From DATGSF01 sp035302865 (GTDB lineage Bacteria; Bacteroidota; Bacteroidia; Chitinophagales; Chitinophagaceae), in the NCBI GenBank assembly GCA_035302865.1, contig DATGSF010000195.1:1-8346 (forward strand): a stretch of DNA of 8,346 nucleotides, given 5' to 3'. Below are positions 1-6,432 of this stretch, piece after piece. The translations under genes and the position numbers were made by a program. Under the pieces are notes generated by a model. It had not been told where the DNA came from and did no database searches. It was given only the letters and a program-made list of their open reading frames with translations. Position 1 is the first letter of the stretch, and each line of letters starts with the position of its first letter.

Positions 1-1010
1 ATTTTATTTTCAATTGGTACATAGTAATCTGCTTGGAATGCAATTGGCCACCAAAACCCTTGTTGTGATAATGGAATATATAAATTAGAATTAACAACTA
101 CTCTCCATCCTTCCAATGGATAATTCCAGTAATCTACTTTATTATAACGAAATTCAATTGGTATTTTTATAGTCCAATAATTCGGTTTTTGAACAGGGAT
201 ATAATTGGGTTCTTCTTCCCAAATTTCATCTGAATAACTTGCTTTTAAAAAGGTCAGTCCCGCTTTAAACTCTGTGGAAAATTCAGGTCTATAAATATAA
301 TTTAGCTCCAAATTCATTTCTTCCAAAACCGATTGCTCTTCTTTATAAAAAACCTGCTTATTATTTTGAGTTTTTATAGGTATTTCATTATTCTTTGACC
401 AGGAGAAATGCATTTCCCAACCATGCTTTTTATCTTTATCCAAATAAGGATTCCTATAAGATAGACGCATTTTAGGAGTAAAGCCAATTTGCGCAAAAGC
501 ACCCAATTCTTGTCTTTTGCCAAATAAATTCTTGTGCTTTGCACCTAAACCTATATTTATTCGTCTTAAATCCCAATTATAATCTCTAATCCAAACTGTA
601 CTATTCCTATCAGCAAACTCCAAATTTCCTTCAGGAAAAATAGGAAAATTCTCCCACAATCCAATCTTTAGTATAGTTAGTTCTTCCTTAATTTCCCAAT
701 TAACTTCTATTCTATTAAAAAGCTCCAGTCCCAAAAGTTGTTCATAAACTTTTTTACGAACTTCGGCAGTATCTTCTACTTTCACACCAGGGTTATATGG
801 TTCAATTTCTCTTAATAATACTGATTTCTTTGTTTTAAATCTTCCATAAAACTCCACGGAATCCAAACTATATTGACTATATGCATTTTCAAAGAAACAC
901 AGTAGAAAAAACAGAAAAAAGCCACTTAATTTTAAGTGACTTTTATTATTTAATAATCTTAGATTATACTTGAAAAACTCCCGCTTTCCAATCCTTTTCA
1001 ATTGGTGCAT
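1..1010 (-). CDS. BamA/TamA-family (D15) outer-membrane protein, C-terminus cut by window edge
   Basis: The open minus-strand frame gives 336 residues and leaves the window still open. It reads as an Omp85-type protein that would insert or translocate substrates at the outer membrane. A hydrophobic stretch at about residues 29-40 (SGFFLFFLLCFF) followed by ENAYS-QYS looks like a signal peptide with cleavage near residue 45. Residues about 49-115 fit one POTRA domain (VEFYGRFKTKKSVLLREIEP at its start). From about residue 145 there are alternating aromatic strands typical of a D15 barrel, including GLGAKHKNLFGKRQELG and LSYRNPYLDKDKKHGW. The only in-frame ATG ahead of the signal peptide is at 1010, inside the upstream carboxylase gene (47-base overlap), giving an unusually long n-region; no ATG, GTG or TTG lies between that gene's stop and the hydrophobic core. 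The family call is firm, the start is not. BamA itself is less likely because only one POTRA fits before the barrel. Confidence 0.8.
   Translation of the reverse strand, partial: MHQLKRIGKREFFKYNLRLLNNKSHLKLSGFFLFFLLCFFENAYSQYSLDSVEFYGRFKTKKSVLLREIEPYNPGVKVEDTAEVRKKVYEQLLGLELFNRIEVNWEIKEELTILKIGLWENFPIFPEGNLEFADRNSTVWIRDYNWDLRRINIGLGAKHKNLFGKRQELGAFAQIGFTPKMRLSYRNPYLDKDKKHGWEMHFSWSKNNEIPIKTQNNKQVFYKEEQSVLEEMNLELNYIYRPEFSTEFKAGLTFLKASYSDEIWEEEPNYIPVQKPNYWTIKIPIEFRYNKVDYWNYPLEGWRVVVNSNLYIPLSQQGFWWPIAFQADYYVPIENK
911..944 (-). terminator. Terminator-like hairpin after the carboxylase gene, inside the next gene's signal-peptide region
   Basis: In the minus-strand RNA the arms AAAGTCACTT and AAGTGGCTTT pair over 10-11 positions with one G-U wobble around a short A/T loop, followed directly by a run of T, then CTG and six more T. 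On the plus strand the same position is a C-A mismatch, so the structure favours minus-strand transcripts. It begins about 20 bases after the carboxylase stop and so fits a terminator or attenuator, although it also codes for the start of the outer-membrane protein. Confidence 0.6.
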
Positions 1011-2592
1011 TATTAGCAGCTTTAATGGCTTCAGAAATATATTTTCTAGATGCAACAGGATTGATTATTTCATCCACCCATAATCTTGCAGCGGCATAAT
1101 AAGATGTCGTTTGCTTATCATATTTAGCAGTAACCTCATCCAGAATTTTCTGCTCCACACTTTCATCTATTTCGTTTCCACTCTTTTTCATAGATGCAAC
1201 TTGAATTTGTGCTAAAGTTTTCGCTGCCTGCGCTCCACCCATAACTGCAATCTTAGCATTAGGCCAAGCATATATAAATCTTGGATCATAAGCTTTTCCA
1301 CACATAGCGTAATTTCCTGCTCCATAACTGTTTCCAATAATAATAGTGATTTTAGGAACTACTGAATTTGCAACAGCATTTACCATTTTAGCACCGTCTT
1401 TTGTAATGCCAGAATGTTCACTTTTACTGCCCACCATAAAACCTGTTACATCTTGCAAAAATACTAATGGAATTTTCTTTTGATTACAATTCTGAATAAA
1501 ACGTGCGGCTTTGTCAGCAGAATCATTATAAATCACCCCTCCAATTTGCATTTCATTATTTGCTGTTTTAACGATTTTTCTTTGATTAGCAACTATTCCT
1601 ACCGCCCAACCATCAATTCGAGCATATCCGCAAACTATGGTTTTTCCATAATCTTTTTTAAATTGATCGAATTCAGAATCGTCCACTATTCTTTCAATAA
1701 TTTCCACCACATCGTAGGGTTTGCTATTATCAGTTGCTATAAAGCCCATAATCTCTTCAGGATCTTTTTTAGGTGCCACAGCTTTTTTACGATCAAAACC
1801 AGCATTTTCTTGCTCTCCTATTTTGTCAACAATTCTTTTAACTTGGTCTAAACACTCCTTTTCAGTATCAAATTTATAATCTGCTATTCCAGAAATCTCG
1901 GTATGTGTCACAGCTCCTCCTAAAGTTTCGTTATCCACCTCTTCACCTATTGCAGCTTTCACTAGGTAAGGGCCTGCCAAAAAAATGGAAGCATTACCAT
2001 TTACCATTAATGTCTCATCGCTCATAATCGGTAAATAAGCTCCCCCAGCTACACAGCTCCCCATAACTGCGGCTATTTGGGTAATTCCCATTGCACTCAT
2101 TTGTGCATTATTTCTAAAAACCCTACCAAAATGTTCTTTATCAGGAAATATTTCATCCTGCATAGGTAAATAAACACCCGCACTATCAACTAAATAGATT
2201 ACTGGTAATTTATTTTCCATAGCAATTTCTTGTAATCGTAAATTCTTTTTACCAGTAATAGGGAACCAAGCTCCAGCCTTAACAGTATAATCATTAGCTA
2301 TAATCATACATTGTCTTCCAGACACATAGCCTATACCACCTACTGTTCCTCCTGCTGGACAACCTCCTTCTTCTTCATACATTTCATAACCAGCAAAAAG
2401 TCCTAATTCCAAAAATTCTGAATCCTCGTCTATTAGATATGAAATTCGCTCTCTTGGAGTTAATTTATTTCTTTCTCTTGCACGTTTTATCGCTTTTTCA
2501 CTTCCTCCCTTTTCAATTACAGCAGCTTTTTGCTTCACGCTACTCCATAATAAGCGCATTTCATCCTCGAGTTTATTGAAATTTAAATCCAT
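964..2592 (-). CDS. Acyl-CoA carboxylase carboxyltransferase (beta) subunit, methylcrotonyl-CoA carboxylase-like
   Basis: This 542-residue protein is a complete biotin-dependent carboxyltransferase of the crotonase fold: it moves CO2 from carboxybiotin to an acyl-CoA in the cytoplasm. The N-terminal half carries GGTVGGIGYV (81-90), VDSAGVYLPMQDEIFPD (135-151), HFGRVFRNNAQMS (154-166) and MGSCVAGGAYLPIMSDE (177-193). The C-terminal half carries QDVTGFMVG (380-388), GNSYGAGNYAMCG (420-432) and MGGAQAAKTLAQ (451-462). The LPMQDEIFPDKEHFGR-type segment and the length match methylcrotonyl-CoA carboxylase beta subunits (leucine breakdown) better than propionyl-CoA carboxylase, but substrate cannot be fixed from sequence alone; geranyl-CoA or another branched acyl-CoA is possible. 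No biotin-carrying alpha subunit lies in the window, so the partner is encoded elsewhere. The ATG at 2592 fits the promoter about 29 bases upstream. Confidence 0.9.
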   Translation of the reverse strand: MDLNFNKLEDEMRLLWSSVKQKAAVIEKGGSEKAIKRARERNKLTPRERISYLIDEDSEFLELGLFAGYEMYEEEGGCPAGGTVGGIGYVSGRQCMIIANDYTVKAGAWFPITGKKNLRLQEIAMENKLPVIYLVDSAGVYLPMQDEIFPDKEHFGRVFRNNAQMSAMGITQIAAVMGSCVAGGAYLPIMSDETLMVNGNASIFLAGPYLVKAAIGEEVDNETLGGAVTHTEISGIADYKFDTEKECLDQVKRIVDKIGEQENAGFDRKKAVAPKKDPEEIMGFIATDNSKPYDVVEIIERIVDDSEFDQFKKDYGKTIVCGYARIDGWAVGIVANQRKIVKTANNEMQIGGVIYNDSADKAARFIQNCNQKKIPLVFLQDVTGFMVGSKSEHSGITKDGAKMVNAVANSVVPKITIIIGNSYGAGNYAMCGKAYDPRFIYAWPNAKIAVMGGAQAAKTLAQIQVASMKKSGNEIDESVEQKILDEVTAKYDKQTTSYYAAARLWVDEIINPVASRKYISEAIKAANNAPIEKDWKAGVFQV

Positions 2593-2620
2593 ATAATAAT
2601 CATTTGAAATTTTAATTAAG

Positions 2621-2652
2621 CAAATTTAAAGTTTATATTCAGTATTTTGAAA
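2621..2652 (-). promoter_or_regulatory. Putative promoter of the carboxylase gene
   Basis: On the minus strand TAAATTTG (2628 to 2621) matches the Bacteroidota -7 consensus TAnnTTTG. Twenty bases upstream lies TTTC (2652 to 2649), a near match to the -33 TTTG. The start codon is 28 bases beyond the -7 box, a plausible short leader. AT-rich background makes chance matches common. Confidence 0.45.
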
Positions 2653-2773
2653 TAAAATAGCAATTCTAATAAATTTATTAAAGTCGATTATGTTTGCTTT
2701 TTTGTTTATATTATAACAAATGCATTATTTACCTCAAACCAAAGTTAGCAATAAAAAAATATTTTGGGATATA

Positions 2774-2804
2774 TTTTATATATGAACAATTTCAATTAAT
2801 TTTG
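2774..2804 (+). promoter_or_regulatory. Putative promoter of the lipoprotein gene
   Basis: TAATTTTG at 2797-2804 matches the -7 consensus TAnnTTTG and sits 39 bases before the ATG. The -33 region is poor: only TTTT at 2774-2777 at a 19-base spacing; a better TTTG (2763-2766) is about 30 bases away, which is too far. Confidence 0.45.
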
Positions 2805-2843
2805 TGTTTAGCTTTTAAATAAACAAACACAATTTAATTAATT

Positions 2844-3305
2844 ATGAAAAAACATTTTTTAGTATTTGGTATAGCATTAGCTACTTTTGGAATGGCTTCT
2901 TGTGGTGGAGGTACTCCTGATGAAGGCTATACACAAGAAGAATTAGATTCTATTCTAGAAGCTAAGGAAGATTCCATTAGAGCTGCTAAAGAAGCAGAAG
3001 CAGATTCTTTAATTGAAGAAGAGGCACAAGAAATTATTGAAGAAAAAGCAAAAGCTAAGCCAGCTCCTGCTACTCCTCAGTCTTCAACTTCTCAACCCAA
3101 AGTGGAAGAACCTGAAGTAGTAGAACCTGAAGAAAAACCAAGAAGAGGCTTAGGAGGACAATCTGATCAAGCAAAACAACAAGAAGCTAAAGAAGGTAGA
3201 GGGGGTTTAAGATCACAGTCTGATCAAGCAAAGCAACAAGAAGCTCAAGAAGGTAGAGGGGGTTTAAGATCAAAATCTGATCAAGAAAAAAAAGAAGGAA
3301 ATTAA
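2844..3305 (+). CDS. Small repeat-containing lipoprotein of unknown function
   Basis: The 153-residue product begins with a lipoprotein signal peptide: MKKHFLVFGIALATFGMAS then Cys20, with MASC as the lipobox. After GGG comes a charged, probably helical part rich in E, K, A and D (about 31-72), then a Pro/Ser/Thr/Glu linker (73-99), then three 19-residue repeats (100-118, 119-137, 138-153, the last shortened). No enzyme motif is visible. The residues after the cysteine (GGGTPDEG) do not resemble the acidic or lysine-rich surface-export signals described in some Bacteroidota, so a periplasm-facing anchor is the simpler guess. The gene stands alone, diverging from the carboxylase and converging on frr. 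Whether it binds nucleic acid, peptidoglycan or a protein cannot be told; the repeats carry about equal numbers of basic and acidic residues. Confidence 0.8.
   Translation: MKKHFLVFGIALATFGMASCGGGTPDEGYTQEELDSILEAKEDSIRAAKEAEADSLIEEEAQEIIEEKAKAKPAPATPQSSTSQPKVEEPEVVEPEEKPRRGLGGQSDQAKQQEAKEGRGGLRSQSDQAKQQEAQEGRGGLRSKSDQEKKEGN
3141..3302 (+). repeat. Three tandem 57-base in-frame repeats
   Basis: Units lie at 3141-3197, 3198-3254 and 3255-3302, the last ending at the stop codon and nine bases short. The protein unit has the pattern RGGLRSQSDQAKQQEAQEG. Units 2 and 3 share AGAGGGGGTTTAAGATCA exactly, and units 1 and 2 share long runs around TCTGATCAAGCAAA, so duplication is recent or kept uniform. 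Confidence 0.9.
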
Positions 3306-3333
3306 TTTTCTGTCACTTTAAAATTATAAAAAT

Positions 3334-3367
3334 AATAAAGGCAAACTCATTCAAGTTTGCCTTTATT
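3334..3367. terminator. Two-way terminator between the lipoprotein gene and frr
   Basis: A perfect 14-base-pair stem, AATAAAGGCAAACT (3334-3347) with AGTTTGCCTTTATT (3354-3367), encloses the 6-base loop CATTCA. It lies 29 bases after the plus-strand stop and 24 bases after the frr stop, so it can serve both convergent genes. T-rich sequence follows on both strands, more strongly on the minus strand. Confidence 0.9.
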
Positions 3368-3390
3368 GTTATATATAATATCTAGTTTGT

Positions 3391-3954
3391 TTAAATTGTC
3401 ATTATATCCTTTTCTTTAGCTTTACATAGATTATCTATTTTCTCTATATAAAAATCGGTTAATTCTTGAATTTTTTGTTCATAAAACTTTACTTGATCCT
3501 CACTAAGTCCCTCTTTTTCTAAAGTTTTAATAGAATCAATGCCATCTCTTCTTACATTGCGAATAGAAATTTTTCCTTGCTCCCCTTCTGCATAAGCTTG
3601 CTTTACTAAATCCTTCCTTCTTTCTTCTGTTAATGGGGGAAGAAATAAACGAATAATCTCACCATCATTTTGAGGATTTACACCAATATTAGCCGCTTGA
3701 ATCGCTTTTTCTATCTCTGCAATCATTGGTTTTTCCCAAGGTTGTAAAGTCAATGTTCTAGCATCGGAAACTGTAATATTTGCTACTTGGTTGATTGGCG
3801 TTGGTGATCCATAATATTCCACCATTATACCGTCCACCATGCTAGGAGATGCTTTCCCTGCTCTAATTTTTATTAATTCACGTTCTAAATGCTCTAAAGA
3901 GCGCTTCATACTTTCAGAAGTTGATTTTTTAATTTTTTCTGCTTGTTCGGACAT
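3391..3954 (-). CDS. frr: Ribosome recycling factor
   Basis: The 187-residue protein is a full-length RRF, which with EF-G splits the post-termination ribosome into subunits. Domain I, the three-helix bundle, is built from about residues 1-30 and 104-187; domain II from about 31-103. Family signatures are visible: RAGKASPSMVDGI (31-43), YYGSPTPINQVANI (47-60), PLTEERRKDLVKQA (107-120) and ISIRNVRRD (129-137), with Arg132 at the position known to be important in the E. coli protein. The ATG start at 3954 lies 22 bases after a well-formed promoter. In many bacteria frr follows pyrH, but here no gene lies within about 740 bases upstream, so it appears to be transcribed alone, ending at the shared terminator at 3334-3367. 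Confidence 0.98.
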   Translation of the reverse strand: MSEQAEKIKKSTSESMKRSLEHLERELIKIRAGKASPSMVDGIMVEYYGSPTPINQVANITVSDARTLTLQPWEKPMIAEIEKAIQAANIGVNPQNDGEIIRLFLPPLTEERRKDLVKQAYAEGEQGKISIRNVRRDGIDSIKTLEKEGLSEDQVKFYEQKIQELTDFYIEKIDNLCKAKEKDIMTI

Positions 3955-3975
3955 AGTTGTTACAATTATGATTTA

Positions 3976-4007
3976 CAAATTTAAGCAAGAAGCATAGATT
4001 TCCCAAA
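3976..4007 (-). promoter_or_regulatory. Promoter of frr
   Basis: On the minus strand TTTG (4007 to 4004) and TAAATTTG (3983 to 3976) are separated by 20 bases, an exact fit to the Bacteroidota pattern TTTG-N(19-21)-TAnnTTTG. The frr ATG is 22 bases downstream of the -7 box, implying a leader of about 15 bases. This is the best promoter in the window. Confidence 0.75.
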
Positions 4008-4629
4008 TTCAATATGAAAATTATTTAGTTTCATTTAATACAATCCTCTTTAAATATTTTATCATTAAAACTTTATTCATCAGAAAAACCATATTTTATG
4101 ATTAAAAACCTATTGATAAAGTCTTTGTTCTGGAACTTAACCCTAATTATTACCTTTCGTGCTACTTCTTAGTCACCGCAAAAACTTACTGTAGTATATA
4201 AGTTGTTATCAAATAATATCTTAAAATGAAAATTATCGAAAAAAAATTATTGAAAAAATTACAATCCAAATTTGGGATCTTTTATTTTCATTTTATTTGG
4301 ATTGTTTTTACATTTTTTCTTATTCCTTCTTTGTAGCATTAAAATGCAGTGATAAGCATGAGGTCCTCAAACTAGCTCAAATAAATCGCAAAAATATTAT
4401 GGATACAGCTTTGAGCATTGACGAAACAAGAACATGTATCAGAAATAATTTCAAAGTTCATAGTAATCTGAAAACATATGATATATTCCATTTTTCATTT
4501 AAAAATGTCTTTTGAATTATACCATTACTATGCAAACTTGGCGATTAGTTACTAACAAGAAAAGACATTATAGTATTATATTTCACTCAATAATTATCCT
4601 TTTATTTAACAGTATTTATATAGAAAACG
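4008..4629. other. Gene-free interval between frr and rplY
   Basis: No protein family, tRNA, rRNA or known RNA is recognisable. The interval holds a terminator-like hairpin (4261-4309), an odd palindrome TGAGGTCCTCA (4359-4369), and a possible long-range pairing of GCTCAAA (4375-4381) with TTTGAGC (4410-4416). Base composition is uneven: 4321-4440 has 41 G+C in 120 bases, against 21 in the 120 bases before it. A 72-codon plus-strand frame (4297-4515, TTG start) and a 36-codon frame (4226-4336) exist but show no family features. It could hold a small RNA, a decayed gene, or only spacer. Confidence 0.5.
4261..4309. terminator. Terminator-like hairpin with a large loop
   Basis: ACAATCCAAAT (4261-4271) pairs perfectly with ATTTGGATTGT (4295-4305) over 11 bases around a 23-base loop; T-runs follow on the plus strand (4305-4309 and further), and on the minus strand an AATTTTTTC run follows. 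No annotated gene ends here, so it either closes an unrecognised transcript or is a relic. Confidence 0.5.
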
Positions 4630-4664
4630 AAAAAAGGTTAACTGATAAACAGCTAACCTTTTTT
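4630..4664. terminator. Terminator of rplY (two-way)
   Basis: AAAAAAGGTTA (4630-4640) pairs with TAACCTTTTTT (4654-4664) over 11 bases; inside, after one mismatch, CTG pairs with CAG around ATAAA. It lies 32 bases after the rplY stop on the minus strand and has T-runs on both strands, so it could also stop plus-strand transcription from the gene-free interval. Confidence 0.85.
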
Positions 4665-4695
4665 ATTCAATTAATTACTATAAGAAATAATATTT

Positions 4696-5325
4696 TTATT
4701 CTTCAGTAGCTTCTTCTTCATCTTCTTCTACATCTTCGTCATCGTCATCTGCTGCTGCTCCAGCACCAATTTGACGTAACTCTCTAGTCATTGTTACTGA
4801 TGCAACTGGTTGACGTGGAGGATTCATTACTTCCATATTTTCTACTACAACATCTTCTACTCTTAAGTTCCCCATTAAACGCAAATTAGTAATATCCACT
4901 TCAATATTTTCCACTAAATATTTAGGATACGTTCTAATCTTTAAAGTATTCATTTTTAATACTAAACGTCCACCGTCTAACACAACCCCTTTTGGTTGCC
5001 CTACGAAGTTCAATGGAATTTCAGCAATTACTTTTTTACCATCTACTAATTCTAATAAATCCACATGAGTTAATCGATCAGTAACAACATCAAATTGTAA
5101 ATCTTTCAAAATACATTTGTACGTCTGCCCATCTACATTAACTTCAACAATCATAAAGTCACCTGTATAAATGATTGGACGTAAATCATTTAGTTTAGCG
5201 TGGAAAGCGATTTCTTTTTCTCCACCATAAATAATACCAGGAACACGATCCTGAGCTCTCAGATCACGGCTTGCTTTTTTACCTCTGTCTGTTCTCAATT
5301 CAGCATTAACTGAAATTGTATTCAT
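4696..5325 (-). CDS. rplY: 50S ribosomal protein L25 / general stress protein Ctc
   Basis: The 209-residue product is the long, Ctc/TL5-type L25, which binds 5S rRNA in the central protuberance of the large subunit. The N-terminal L25 domain (about 1-90) shows RTDRGKKASRDLRAQDRVPG (11-30), IIYGG, then LKDLQFDVVTDRLTHVDL (73-90). The C-terminal beta-rich domain covers about 95-185 (VIAEIPLNFVGQPKGVVLDG). It ends in a disordered acidic tail, DDDDEDVEEDEEEATEE (193-209), common in Bacteroidota members. I chose the ATG at 5325, which begins MNTISVNAEL, rather than a TTG three codons upstream. AAGGA occurs 14 bases before the ATG, rather far for a Shine-Dalgarno site. prs lies 137 bases upstream in the same direction without a visible terminator, so readthrough is likely. 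Confidence 0.95.
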   Translation of the reverse strand: MNTISVNAELRTDRGKKASRDLRAQDRVPGIIYGGEKEIAFHAKLNDLRPIIYTGDFMIVEVNVDGQTYKCILKDLQFDVVTDRLTHVDLLELVDGKKVIAEIPLNFVGQPKGVVLDGGRLVLKMNTLKIRTYPKYLVENIEVDITNLRLMGNLRVEDVVVENMEVMNPPRQPVASVTMTRELRQIGAGAAADDDDEDVEEDEEEATEE

Positions 5326-5344
5326 AATTTTCAACTTTTTCCTT

Positions 5345-5373
5345 CAAATCCATTTGATAATCTAACAAACAAA
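5345..5373 (-). promoter_or_regulatory. Possible weak promoter of rplY
   Basis: On the minus strand TTTG (5373 to 5370) and TGGATTTG (5352 to 5345, seven of eight bases of TAnnTTTG) are 17 bases apart, about 20 bases before the ATG. The mismatch at the second base and the short spacing make this uncertain; transcription from prs is an alternative. Confidence 0.3.
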
Positions 5374-5461
5374 CAGCTTTGAATAGATATTTTAAAATAA
5401 GATTTATAATGTGTTAGATTTTGAAAATAAACAGTTTTTTAATTTTATATCAATATATTTC

Positions 5462-6406
5462 TTATCGATTGTGCAAAAATAAGGAACTTATTGATTTATT
5501 TTCAAAAGTATTTCGAATTGCTATTGCAAATAAATCTGCAGTAGAACAAATTTTTATTTTCTGCGTGTTTTTTTCTTTATTCAAAGGAATAGTATCGCAA
5601 ACTACTAAAGACTCTAATACGCTATTTTCTATATTTTCATAAGCTTTTCCACTTAACACTGGATGCGTAGTAAATGCATATACTTTTAATGCTCCTTTTT
5701 CTTTTAAAATAGCAGCTGCTTGACATAAAGTACCTGCTGTATCACAGATATCATCAATAAGAACAATATTTTTCCCTTTAACATCTCCGATTACCATCAT
5801 AGATTCAATTTCATTTGCTCTTTTTCTATGTTTATCACAAATAACCATTTCAGCATTGAAATAGCTTGCTACTTCACGTACTCTATTTGTGCTTCCTACA
5901 TCTGGAGAAGCAAATGTTAAATTTTCTAAACCTAGTTCTTCTATAGCAGGAATAAAAATAGCTGAACTGTCTAGGTGATCTACTGGAATATCAAAGAAGC
6001 CTTGAATTTGCGGTGCATGTAAATCCATGGTCATCACTCTATTTGCACCAGCAACTGTTAATAGATTAGCCACCAATTTTGATGCAATGGAAACCCTCGG
6101 TTTATCTTTTCTGTCTTGTCTAGCATATCCAAAATATGGAATAACAGCAGTAATATATCCGGCTGAGGCTCGCTTCGCAGCATCAATCATCATTAATAAT
6201 TCCATCAAATTATCGGAAGGGGCAAAAGTAGATTGAACTAAAAACACATAATCTCCTCTAATAGATTCATGAAAAACTGGTTGAAATTCTCCATCACTAA
6301 ACTGTTGCGTTTCGACTTTTCCTAATTTTGTTCCGAAGGAATTTGCGATTTTCTCTGCTAAATATTTGGAACCCCTAGCTGAGAATATTTTTACCGAAGG
6401 TTGCAT
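5462..6406 (-). CDS. prs: Ribose-phosphate pyrophosphokinase (PRPP synthetase)
   Basis: The 314-residue cytoplasmic enzyme transfers pyrophosphate from ATP to ribose 5-phosphate, giving PRPP for purine, pyrimidine, histidine, tryptophan and NAD synthesis. All class I signatures are present: QQFSDGEF (34-41), the ATP-site segment PYFGYARQDRKDKPR (90-104), the metal-binding DLHAPQIQGFFDIPVDHL (128-145), the catalytic flexible-loop start CDKHRKR (190-196, with Lys192 and Arg194), and the PRPP loop VLIDDICDTAGT (215-226). Length is normal. The start is the ATG at 6406 (MQPSVKIFSARGS), which matches the family start; a TTG 15 codons upstream would add a stretch unlike the family and overlap the promoter. 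rplY follows on the same strand, a common Bacteroidota pairing, but the usual next partner pth is not here. Confidence 0.97.
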   Translation of the reverse strand: MQPSVKIFSARGSKYLAEKIANSFGTKLGKVETQQFSDGEFQPVFHESIRGDYVFLVQSTFAPSDNLMELLMMIDAAKRASAGYITAVIPYFGYARQDRKDKPRVSIASKLVANLLTVAGANRVMTMDLHAPQIQGFFDIPVDHLDSSAIFIPAIEELGLENLTFASPDVGSTNRVREVASYFNAEMVICDKHRKRANEIESMMVIGDVKGKNIVLIDDICDTAGTLCQAAAILKEKGALKVYAFTTHPVLSGKAYENIENSVLESLVVCDTIPLNKEKNTQKIKICSTADLFAIAIRNTFENKSISSLFLHNR

Positions 6407-6432
6407 ATCGTTTTTAATTAAAATTATTTTTG

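Noticed and set aside
1480..1851. Open plus-strand frame of 123 codons inside the carboxylase gene
   Set aside because: It lies fully antisense to a well-conserved gene and its translation is a low-complexity mix of I, F, S and N with no family features.
2701..2720. AT-rich inverted repeat TTTGTT...AACAAA between the carboxylase and lipoprotein genes
   Set aside because: Only six-base A/T-rich arms, with an imperfect centre; expected by chance in this composition.
3141..3302. CRISPR array
   Set aside because: The repeats are contiguous, in frame and have no spacers.
4108..4200. Possible tRNA-like or T-arm-like sequence near the GTTCTGGAAC stretch
   Set aside because: No cloverleaf, no GGTTCRANYCC arm and no acceptor stem could be built on either strand.
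4297..4709. Two plus-strand frames of 72 and 65 codons between frr and rplY
   Set aside because: The first begins with TTG within a terminator-like hairpin; the second crosses the rplY terminator and runs into rplY antisense. Neither resembles a known family, so they are mentioned only within the gene-free interval.
5326..5334. Upstream TTG start for rplY adding three residues
   Set aside because: The ATG at 5325 gives the normal family start and is the stronger codon.
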